Assembly (NCBI GenBank): GCA_018372555.1
Contig: JAHAIU010000049.1
Span: 1-16,428, forward strand
Origin: Clostridium sp.
GTDB taxonomy: Bacteria; Bacillota; Clostridia; Clostridiales; Clostridiaceae
Reading direction: 5' to 3'
DNA: 16,428 bases
The notes under the pieces are model-generated. The model was not told the DNA's origin, made no database searches, and saw only the letters and a program-made list of their open reading frames with translations. Below, piece by piece: positions 1 to 6,637 of this stretch (positions are counted from its first letter, which is position 1; every line of letters starts with the position of its first letter). A program made the position numbers and the translations under genes.

Positions 1-591
1 GATGTTGAAAAAGATAATATAGATATTCTTGCATTTCCAGGGCATAAGGGATTACTTGGACCACAAGGTACAGGAGGTTTATATATAAAAGAAGGAATAG
101 ATATTAAACCTCTTAAAGAAGGGGGAACAGGTAGTAGTTCTAATCTCATGGTTCAACCAAAGGAGATGCCAGATTTAATTGAAAGTGGTACTAGCAATAC
201 ACCAGGAATAGCTGGTCTTTGTGCAGGAGTTAGTTTTATAAAGAAGATTGGAGTTAAAAATATTTATAATGAAGAAATTAAATTAACTAAACAATTATTG
301 GAGGAATTAAGAAAGCTACCTTTCATAAAATTATATGGGGGTAAGTCTATAGATAATAGAGTAGCGGTAGTTTCATTTAATATTGAAGGAGTAGATTCAT
401 CAATTGTAGGAGAAAAGCTAAATGAGACTGAAATTGCTGTTAGAACTGGTTATCATTGTGCAGCATTAATTCATAAATCTATTGGGACAGAGTATATGGG
501 TACAGTTAGAATAAGTCCAGGATGCTTTAATACATCAAAAGATATTGAAGAATTAATTAAGAATATAATTAAGATATATAAATTAAGATGA
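1..591 (+). CDS. Cysteine desulfurase-family PLP enzyme, 5'-truncated by window edge
   Basis: The open frame runs from base 1 with no start, leaving 196 codons of an enzyme usually about 380 residues long. The N-terminal half lies outside the window. Visible motifs are FPGHKGLLGPQG at codons 12-23, where the Lys at codon 16 is the expected PLP Schiff-base lysine, and RTGYHCA with the Cys at codon 153, the expected persulfide-forming cysteine. Together these place it in the class-V aminotransferase fold, cysteine desulfurase group, which removes sulfur (or selenium) from cysteine (or selenocysteine) to leave alanine. The style of the HCA motif is close to SufS-like enzymes and to the clostridial branch often found with selenium genes; I cannot decide its true sulfur acceptor. 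No scaffold or SUF gene follows; the next gene is convergent. A bidirectional hairpin at 710-753 probably ends transcription. The family call is secure, the exact subfamily is not. Confidence 0.9.
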   Translation, partial: DVEKDNIDILAFPGHKGLLGPQGTGGLYIKEGIDIKPLKEGGTGSSSNLMVQPKEMPDLIESGTSNTPGIAGLCAGVSFIKKIGVKNIYNEEIKLTKQLLEELRKLPFIKLYGGKSIDNRVAVVSFNIEGVDSSIVGEKLNETEIAVRTGYHCAALIHKSIGTEYMGTVRISPGCFNTSKDIEELIKNIIKIYKLR

Positions 592-709
592 AGTAATATA
601 TGTACATATAAATAATATATGTAAAAAAATATTAGTATGCAAAGTTATGGAGAAGAATAGTAATTAAATGAATATGCTTATAGAAAAATATATAAACTTT
701 AAAAATTAA

Positions 710-753
710 AGGAGCTATTATAAAACTAAAATTTTAGATTTATAATAGTTCCT
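710..753. terminator. Bidirectional hairpin between convergent genes
   Basis: A 15-bp stem (710-724 with 739-753, one G-T wobble) encloses the self-complementary CTAAAATTTTAG at 726-737. On the plus strand the stem is followed only by a weakly T-rich stretch. On the minus strand it is followed by a T-rich run. It lies between the end of the cysteine desulfurase gene (591) and the end of the leftward gene (832), so it could serve both. The rest of 592-831 holds a 14-bp palindrome at 597-610 and nothing else I can name. Confidence 0.7.
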
Positions 754-831
754 GTTCTTCTTAGTTAAGTACTTTATTATTATTTAAAGATTATAATGTC
801 GATACTACTTTATAAGTAGAAAAAAATAGGA

Positions 832-1599
832 TTAATCTAACTCATCCTCAGCATCAGATTGTTGTTCATCATGAAACAATGGTTCTAGATGTTGATCAGG
901 ATAGAACTTAGGAATAGGTGATCTTTCAAAGATTTCACAAGGATCTTCTTCAGGAATATCTTCACAAGGTGATTTTGGTACTGGGCAATAATCATAAGCT
1001 GGAATTAGAAGTTGAACTATAAGCTCACATTTTACTACTATATAATATCCTAATGTGATATCTAGAACTTCATTGCAATGCTCATCTTGTACTATTTCAC
1101 CATTCAATGCTTCCGCAACCATTTCAAGTTTAATAATATTAGTATCCTTTGGATACTCATCAGATGTATTAGTAGTTTCAATTATTGGGTCAGGGCAATA
1201 GAATTTACCTATAACATCAGTTCTGTTTATTTCAAAGAATTCAGTTTTAGTTTTTCCATCACAGTCAATATAGTCAGAATAGAAAGATATTGTATAGGTA
1301 ATTATAATTTTCTTATAACCTGGATGTTTCTTTAAAGGAATTTCTTCTAAACAAACTAATTTTATTTTAAAATCTTTACTTGAAATATACCTCTTTGGAT
1401 TTTCAAGTGGATCACTTCTTAATTCACAATCAGTTGTTTCAGTATCAGGTCCTTCATCATAAACTAAACATCTTTTAATTAAACATTGATCGAATACCTT
1501 TGGAACTTCAATACATACGAGCTCTGCAGGATCAGGCAATCGGCCTTGCTTATTTACTAGTCCAGGTCGTGGAACGAATTTCTTAAAGTTAATGGACAT
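832..1599 (-). CDS. Cysteine-rich 255-aa protein, putative spore coat/exosporium component
   Basis: I do not recognise a named family with certainty. The protein has 12 cysteines, no signal peptide and no membrane segment. It has an N-terminal motif around VPKVFDQC (residues 32-39), a beta-rich centre (about 76-205) ending in IVVKCELIVQLLIPAYDYC (187-205), and a Pro/Glu/Asp-rich acidic tail (206-255). Many cysteines in a non-exported protein of a sporeformer fit a coat layer that is disulfide cross-linked or metal bound. The centre aligns by eye with the C-terminal region of the propeller protein at 4098-5588. The pattern is reminiscent of DUF3794/SPOCS-type sporulation domains, but I hold that loosely. 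The start is supported by AGGAGG six bases upstream (1606-1611 on the plus strand). A sigma-K-like promoter lies 50-80 bases upstream. The gene is divergent from the coiled-coil propeller gene. An overlapping plus-strand open frame at 1078-1335 is a shadow. Confidence 0.85.
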   Translation of the reverse strand: MSINFKKFVPRPGLVNKQGRLPDPAELVCIEVPKVFDQCLIKRCLVYDEGPDTETTDCELRSDPLENPKRYISSKDFKIKLVCLEEIPLKKHPGYKKIIITYTISFYSDYIDCDGKTKTEFFEINRTDVIGKFYCPDPIIETTNTSDEYPKDTNIIKLEMVAEALNGEIVQDEHCNEVLDITLGYYIVVKCELIVQLLIPAYDYCPVPKSPCEDIPEEDPCEIFERSPIPKFYPDQHLEPLFHDEQQSDAEDELD

Positions 1600-1650
1600 A
1601 GATATCCTCCTTTATAAAATAATAGAATAAGCATTCTATAGCTTACAATA

Positions 1651-1678
1651 TATGATATGAAATAATGAAAAAGTGGTG
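1651..1678 (-). promoter_or_regulatory. Sigma-K-like promoter candidate for the cysteine-rich gene
   Basis: Read on the minus strand this is CACC, 15 bases, then CATATCATA. This matches the Bacillus/Clostridium late mother-cell pattern (AC at -35; CATA-N3-TA at -10) at about the expected spacing. A start near 1643 would give a leader of about 45 bases with AGGAGG just before the ATG. The match is by eye in AT-rich DNA, where chance hits are common. It is supported by a similar hit before the gene at 3808. Confidence 0.45.
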
Positions 1679-1810
1679 ATATGAAAGATAGAATAATTTG
1701 GAATTTTTTATCATCTATTATCTGCATAATAACGAGCTGGAATTAATATAATTTTATAAGGAAATTATGCATTTTATTTATGTAATAGTACTTTTAAAGG
1801 AGAGGATACC

Positions 1811-3640
1811 ATGAAAGGAGTATATTCATGGGTTTATGTTGATTATAAGAATAACTTATGGAAATTTTCAATAAAAGATAATGGCGAGTTAAGTTATGCT
1901 GTTATGTATAGTGAAGGAAAATGGACTAAAAGCAGTATTATAGATTCTAAAGCTACATCCTATAGTATATTCATAGATGATGGTGGAGGTATTCATTTAG
2001 TGTATGGAAATACTAAGGGAGAACTTAGATATTGCACAATGAAGGATAATAAGTGGCTTGGAAAAACTATATATAATTTAGATGATAAAAGCTATGAAAT
2101 AGAAAATATAAAAATAGTTATTATTGGATCTAAGATGCATATTTTTTATGCTGTTATAAGTAAGGATGGTAGTGATCACGGTTTAATTCTTCATTGTTTA
2201 TGGAATGGTTCTAAAACTAATGTAACTAAAGTAGAGGATATAATTTTAAAAGAGGATATTTATGATTATTATTCTATAAAAACAACATATAGAAATGATA
2301 TATGCTTATTTTATTTATCAGATGATGGTGACGAGGTTTCATTTAATTATTCAATTTTTCAAAATAATAGATGGAGAGAGTCAAAAAGGCTATATGGGAT
2401 TCAAGGAGAGGAAATATACTTTGATGTTAAGATAGAAAATACAGGAATTCATATATTAAATAAATCTAAAGAAAATTCTATTTATCACTTAGATCATGTT
2501 ATTGTAGATTCTCATCAAAACCTAAATTATATTAATATTTCTTCAGGAAAAGAAGATATAAGAGATTCAATAATATTTAAAAAAGATGATAAGATTTTTG
2601 CTACATGGTTGCAAAAGGATAGTATATATTATTCATTATTTCGAGAAGATGGTTGGGAGGAGCCTATAGCTGCAATAAAAAATAGTGAAGAAGAGATAAG
2701 TAGGTATAACATATTTTTCGATGACAGAAGTACAAATTATATTGATTCAAGAAGTGTTTATGGAACTAAGGGACTAGATTTATTTATATACGATCCAGTA
2801 GACTTTTTATATACAGTTAAAAGTGGATCTAATAAAGAAAAGACGGAAGTCATTTTAAATAATAAAGAAAATAAGGTTTTTAAAGAGGAGTTAGGAAGAT
2901 TAAAGGAAGAAAATAGAGTTTTATCAGAAAAGGTTAATTATTTAACTTCAATAGATAGAAAAAATCAAGAAAATATTGAAAATTATCAAATCCAGCTTTC
3001 AAGAGCATTAGATCAGAAAAAAAAAGCAGAGGAAAATTCTAATATTTTTATTGAGCTACAAAAAAAATTACAAGGTGATTATGAAAAGATAAATGAAGTT
3101 TTAAAAACAAAGGATGAAGAAAATAACAAGGTTAAAGGTTCTTTAGATAAATATAATAATGAAATAAGCTTATTAAAAGGAAGGCTAAAGAAGTATGAAC
3201 TTCAAGAAACAACTTTAAGGGAAGATGTAATATCCCTTAATAAAATCAATAATTCTTTAAAAGATGAAGTTAATATTTTAAAAAAAGAAAATGACGGCTT
3301 AACAAGGGAGATAGTAGGGTATAAGAAGTTAGAGGAAGAGAATAAAAAGTATATTTTTAATTTAAATAAAGTAATAAATGACTTAAAAGATGAAGTTAAT
3401 ATTTTTAAGGAAGAAAATGAGGACTTAACAAGGGAGATAATAGCACATAAAAGGTTAGAGGAAGAAAATAAGGAGTATATTTCTAATTTGAAGAAAGTAA
3501 TAAGCGACTTAAAGGAAGAAATTCTAGTTATAAAAAAGGAAATATCATTGTTATTAGAAGATAATAGAAGATTAAATACTGAGCTTGAGATAGAGAAAAA
3601 TCAGTCAGTAATAGATAGAATTTTAAAAAGAAGACCATAG
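1811..3640 (+). CDS. Beta-propeller protein with long C-terminal coiled coil (609 aa)
   Basis: No named family is recognised. Residues 1 to about 335 form repeated beta-rich blades, each ending near a tryptophan motif (GKWTKSS, NKWLGKT, NRWRESK, DGWEEPI), as in BNR/sialidase-like propellers. Residues about 345-600 are Lys/Glu/Leu-rich heptads forming a long coiled coil. Within it a 42-residue unit is repeated in tandem (480-521 and 522-563, with a third decaying copy). The tail is basic (LKRRP). There is no signal peptide or membrane segment. The propeller part is paralogous to the protein at 5578-6609; compare DGWEEPIAAIKN with KGFSRPIIYKN at the same place in the fold. The likely role is structural: a propeller head on a rod-like arm, possibly on the spore surface given its neighbours. 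The start is supported by AAAGGAGAGG seven bases upstream. It is 167 bases ahead of the next gene and divergent from the cysteine-rich gene; no convincing promoter was seen. Confidence 0.85.
   Translation: MKGVYSWVYVDYKNNLWKFSIKDNGELSYAVMYSEGKWTKSSIIDSKATSYSIFIDDGGGIHLVYGNTKGELRYCTMKDNKWLGKTIYNLDDKSYEIENIKIVIIGSKMHIFYAVISKDGSDHGLILHCLWNGSKTNVTKVEDIILKEDIYDYYSIKTTYRNDICLFYLSDDGDEVSFNYSIFQNNRWRESKRLYGIQGEEIYFDVKIENTGIHILNKSKENSIYHLDHVIVDSHQNLNYINISSGKEDIRDSIIFKKDDKIFATWLQKDSIYYSLFREDGWEEPIAAIKNSEEEISRYNIFFDDRSTNYIDSRSVYGTKGLDLFIYDPVDFLYTVKSGSNKEKTEVILNNKENKVFKEELGRLKEENRVLSEKVNYLTSIDRKNQENIENYQIQLSRALDQKKKAEENSNIFIELQKKLQGDYEKINEVLKTKDEENNKVKGSLDKYNNEISLLKGRLKKYELQETTLREDVISLNKINNSLKDEVNILKKENDGLTREIVGYKKLEEENKKYIFNLNKVINDLKDEVNIFKEENEDLTREIIAHKRLEEENKEYISNLKKVISDLKEEILVIKKEISLLLEDNRRLNTELEIEKNQSVIDRILKRRP
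3248..3499 (+). repeat. Two tandem 126-bp units encoding a 42-residue coiled-coil repeat
   Basis: Units at 3248-3373 and 3374-3499 match at about 104 of 126 bases by hand count. They encode LKDEVNI...LTREI...LEEEN...YI.NL. A third, diverged partial copy begins at 3500 (SDLKEEI). The unit is 42 residues, or six heptads, so gain or loss of a unit keeps the coiled-coil register. Confidence 0.9.
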
Positions 3641-3713
3641 AACTTAGGATTTCAATTATGAGATTTTATTTAGAATTATAGCTTTTATTTTTAGTTTAAT
3701 AATACTATAAAGA

Positions 3714-3759
3714 TTTAAATTATTAATTGAAACAGAGTATAGTAGAAACCTTTATAAAG
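3714..3759 (+). repeat. Short intergenic repeat, copy 1 (pair with 9281-9325)
   Basis: This stretch, containing AATTATTAATTGAAA and TAGTAGA then TTTATAAA, matches 9281-9325 at roughly four of five positions with small gaps. Both copies are upstream of genes (DUF3343 and rhodanese). The rest of 3641-3807 holds the promoter candidate and nothing else recognised. Confidence 0.5.
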
Positions 3760-3773
3760 ATAAACATAAAATA
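3747..3773 (+). promoter_or_regulatory. Sigma-K-like promoter candidate for the DUF3343-propeller-kor operon
   Basis: AACC at 3747-3750, a 14-base spacer, then CATAAAATA at 3765-3773 fits AC...CATA-N3-TA. Transcription would begin near 3780, before the GGAG ribosome site and the ATG at 3808. The -35 part overlaps the repeat at 3714-3759, so part of this string may be conserved for other reasons. It is a visual match only. Confidence 0.4.
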
Positions 3774-3807
3774 ATAGTAAAATCTAAAGATTGATTGGAG
3801 ATTAATT

Positions 3808-4077
3808 ATGATAAAAGATGATTTTAGCTATATTATAGTTTTTACTTCTCATCATAGAGCTTTATATATTTATGATAGATTAAGGTTAAAAAGTATAAAG
3901 AGCAAACTAGTAACAGCTCCAAATAAGGTTAATATAAGCTGTACTCAAGCATTAAAAATTAAAGAAGAAGATAAGAATGAGGTTAAATTAGAGTTAGACA
4001 GAAATAATATTTATCCAACAGCAGTATTTAAGATTATTAAGACTAGTAAAGGTGAAGATTATGAGTTAGTGGAGTAA
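3808..4077 (+). CDS. DUF3343 family protein, putative sulfur/selenium carrier
   Basis: This 89-aa protein has the DUF3343 layout. It begins with beta-strand YIIVFTSHHRAL (residues 8-19), continues with an LRLKSIKSKLVTAP region and the conserved cysteine motif NISCTQALKI (Cys45), and ends with a helix and strand. The family is usually annotated as a putative Se/S carrier. It often sits beside cysteine desulfurases and selenium genes, and the cysteine is thought to carry the chalcogen. The common form has Cys-Gly; here it is Cys-Thr, a small departure. The gene is 20 bases ahead of the YVTN propeller gene, so it is probably the first gene of the operon. A cysteine desulfurase lies 3.2 kb upstream but in another transcription unit. 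Why a carrier would lead a propeller operon is unknown. The start has GGAG at good spacing. Confidence 0.8.
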   Translation: MIKDDFSYIIVFTSHHRALYIYDRLRLKSIKSKLVTAPNKVNISCTQALKIKEEDKNEVKLELDRNNIYPTAVFKIIKTSKGEDYELVE

Positions 4078-4097
4078 TACAAGGGAGAGGAGAATCC

Positions 4098-5588
4098 ATG
4101 ATTAATTCAATAAGTAAAAAATTATATTATGTATCTAGTATAGGGTTAGAAAAAGTCCTTGTAATTGATGGAGATAGTATGACTATTTTAAATGAAATTA
4201 ATGTTGGATCAAGGCCCTATGAGATAGAGGTAGACGAAAAAAATAATGTTTATATAGCAACTGATAGAAATAGTACAGTTACTGTTATAGATTTTAAATC
4301 TAAGCAAAGCAAAAAATTTTATATACCTAATAATGGGAATATTAAGGTGGATTTCTCCTCTAAGAAAATTTATGCATGTAATACAGAATCAATAGGTATT
4401 TATAGTTTAATAACAGGTGATATTATTGATAATATAAAAGGATTTATAGCTGTAGATAGTATAGATATAGATAAAAGAAAAAAGAGATTATATGCATTAG
4501 ATGTTTTTCAAAATAAAATAAGTGTATATGATACAGAATCACTTAGTATTATAAAGGTATTTAATGATATAGGAGATACACCTAACTATATTCTTTTAAG
4601 TGATTCAGGTAAGTATGTTTATATTGCAAACAAGGGGATAAAAAGAGAGGGGAATAGTGGGAGTATATCTATTTTGGATATTGAAGAGGAAAGCATATCA
4701 AATATAGATTTTAGAGAAGGCTCAGTTATATCTTATTTAGAGGGCTATTCTAATATACTGTATGCAGTAAATAGTGGGCTAAATACTATAGAATTTATTG
4801 ATATAGTTAATAAGAAAATAATAAATTCAATAGAACCATCATCTGAAATTCTACGCAGAATAAAATTGTCTCAAGATAAGGAATTACTTTTAGTAACTAG
4901 TAAAGGAAGTAATGGGCAAGGGTCCCTAGATATAATTGATTTAAATAAAAAAGAAATAATTAATACATTTAATATAAGTGAAAATAATTTTAATCCTTAT
5001 GATATAGGAATAATAATAGAGGAAATAGTAAATGAAGAAATTTTAACAGCTAGTATAGAAGATAAATGGAAAAAGGAAGAGGTATGTACCATATTAGCTA
5101 AGAAACTTCTATCTACGTATAATGAAAAAAAAGTTTTTAATAAGATTGAGGTAGAAGTAGATTTAAGTAGGTATAGGGGGGTAAATATAGAATCAGTAAC
5201 ATTTGAAGGTTGCAAGATAAATCATAATACTAAAATACATGAAAAAATAGAAGGAAAAGAAGATTATACTACATTTAAATTTGATTTTAATATTCCTTAT
5301 TATATTAATGCAATTACAGAAGATAGAGAGAGATTAGTCTTTAAGGGAAATTTAAGTGGAAGGATGAAAGCTGTTTTATATATTTCTCACAAGTTTACTA
5401 GTGAAGATATAGAAATAACAGTTAAATCATCTACCAGCTTATTAAAAAATCCAGATATAATGGACAACTATATTAATTTAGATATAAGCACTTCAATATC
5501 AGTATATGCAACTATAGAGGAACTTATCAATCTTCCTATGTATGAAGAAGTAGTAAGAGATAAAGGAGAATATACTAATGGAAAATAA
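4098..5588 (+). CDS. YVTN-type beta-propeller protein with C-terminal spore-domain-like region (496 aa)
   Basis: Residues 1 to about 300 contain repeated 40-45 residue blades of YVTN/NHL type: VLVIDGDSMTILNEINVGSRPYEIEVD, NVYIATD, SVYDTESLSIIKVFNDIGDTPNYI, YVYIAN, LDIIDLNKKEI. They predict a seven-bladed or similar propeller. After a linker, residues about 325-485 form a separate domain (KKVFNKIEVEVDL, then 390-482 ending SVYATIEELINLPMYEE). This aligns by eye with the centre of the cysteine-rich protein at 832-1599. There is no signal peptide or membrane segment, so it acts in the cytoplasm or is deposited on the forespore by the mother cell. GGGAGAGGAG precedes the start. The stop overlaps the next start by 11 bases, so translation is probably coupled. 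The function is not established; a scaffold or assembly role is my inference. Confidence 0.85.
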   Translation: MINSISKKLYYVSSIGLEKVLVIDGDSMTILNEINVGSRPYEIEVDEKNNVYIATDRNSTVTVIDFKSKQSKKFYIPNNGNIKVDFSSKKIYACNTESIGIYSLITGDIIDNIKGFIAVDSIDIDKRKKRLYALDVFQNKISVYDTESLSIIKVFNDIGDTPNYILLSDSGKYVYIANKGIKREGNSGSISILDIEEESISNIDFREGSVISYLEGYSNILYAVNSGLNTIEFIDIVNKKIINSIEPSSEILRRIKLSQDKELLLVTSKGSNGQGSLDIIDLNKKEIINTFNISENNFNPYDIGIIIEEIVNEEILTASIEDKWKKEEVCTILAKKLLSTYNEKKVFNKIEVEVDLSRYRGVNIESVTFEGCKINHNTKIHEKIEGKEDYTTFKFDFNIPYYINAITEDRERLVFKGNLSGRMKAVLYISHKFTSEDIEITVKSSTSLLKNPDIMDNYINLDISTSISVYATIEELINLPMYEEVVRDKGEYTNGK

Positions 5589-6609
5589 AAAAAATAGTTA
5601 TTATTTAGTTAGATATAAACCTAATATTTTATTAAAATTTTCATATAAGGAAAGCATAGGTATTTATTATGAGCTTATAAAAGATGGTAAAAGGTTAGAA
5701 GGAAAAATTATTCACAAAAGTGCATTTAGGCATTTTAATATAGTTTATTCTAAAGATTCATCAATAAATTTAATATGTCAAGATATATGTGGAGATATAA
5801 TTTTGTATAAATTCAGAAAAGGTAAGTGGTCCTTTAAGGCATTACTTTATATGAAGTACAATAAGATATCTCCTATTAATTTTTATAGCTATGAAGATAA
5901 TCAGGAGCTTAGGTTCTTATATAGTGATATAGATTATAGAAAGTGTGAAATAATTTCTGTTAATTTTAATAAGTACTTAGAGTATGATTTTACTAATGTC
6001 ATACTTAGGGAAAAGAATATAAACTCTTTAGATTATAGGATTTTCTCAAATGGTGAAAATAATTTTATACTTATTTCTACAAAGGATTTTTCAGGAGAGA
6101 ACTTAATTCTTAGAAAATTAGATATTGAAGATGAAATGAAAGATTTAAAAAAAGAAATTATGGTGGAAAATTGTGAATATAAAGATATGAGCTTTTTACC
6201 TATAGACCAAAAGTGTCATTTTTTATTCTTAAAGGAATATGATAAATTGAGGACAATTAATTATAAGGTTTTTTACTATAAAGATAAAAAATATTATAGT
6301 AATGAATTTGAATTATTTAAGGGGATAGATATAAAATCTTGTATCTTAATTGAGGAAAGAGGATTAATTTTTGCATTTTGGATTTGTGATAATAATTTAT
6401 ACGGTGCTTTTTTAATAGATGAAGAAAAAGGTTTTTCAAGACCGATAATCTATAAAAATATAAAGGGGAAAAATATAGAAAAGATATATTTATATAATGG
6501 GGAAAAGACTATGGAGACATATGTTTTAGAAGATGCCTTAGAATTGAGATTAATTATTGAGGAGGTATTTGAAGAAAGGTTTTTTAATATTACCACAAAT
6601 TATATTTAA
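5578..6609 (+). CDS. Beta-propeller protein paralogous to the 1811-3640 head domain (343 aa)
   Basis: No named family is recognised. The whole protein is beta-rich with blade-like repeats, such as INLICQDICGDIILYKFRKGKWSF and NNLYGAFLIDEEKGFSRPI. These correspond in order and spacing to the head of the 609-aa protein (IHLVYGNTKGELRYCTMKDNKWLG and DSIYYSLFREDGWEEPI). It has no coiled-coil tail, signal peptide or membrane segment. It begins inside the end of the YVTN propeller gene (11-base overlap), with AAAGGAG at 5562-5568, and ends 28 bases before korA. Duplication of the propeller, with one copy gaining or the other losing the arm, is the simplest history. A role in the same structure as its neighbours is inferred from the operon only. 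Confidence 0.85.
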   Translation: MENKKNSYYLVRYKPNILLKFSYKESIGIYYELIKDGKRLEGKIIHKSAFRHFNIVYSKDSSINLICQDICGDIILYKFRKGKWSFKALLYMKYNKISPINFYSYEDNQELRFLYSDIDYRKCEIISVNFNKYLEYDFTNVILREKNINSLDYRIFSNGENNFILISTKDFSGENLILRKLDIEDEMKDLKKEIMVENCEYKDMSFLPIDQKCHFLFLKEYDKLRTINYKVFYYKDKKYYSNEFELFKGIDIKSCILIEERGLIFAFWICDNNLYGAFLIDEEKGFSRPIIYKNIKGKNIEKIYLYNGEKTMETYVLEDALELRLIIEEVFEERFFNITTNYI

Positions 6610-6637
6610 AAAATTATTAGACAGGGAGGTAATATAA

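Noticed and set aside
597..610. 14-bp palindrome TATATGTACATATA as an operator
   Set aside because: It lies just after a gene end and far from any promoter, and is simple alternating AT sequence.
1740..1776. Sigma-G-like promoter before the coiled-coil propeller gene (CATTTTA at 1770)
   Set aside because: No matching -35 at the required distance; AT-rich background makes the -10 alone meaningless.
3248..3540. CRISPR-like array from the repeated units
   Set aside because: The repeats are contiguous, 126 bp, in frame and code for a coiled coil; there are no spacers.
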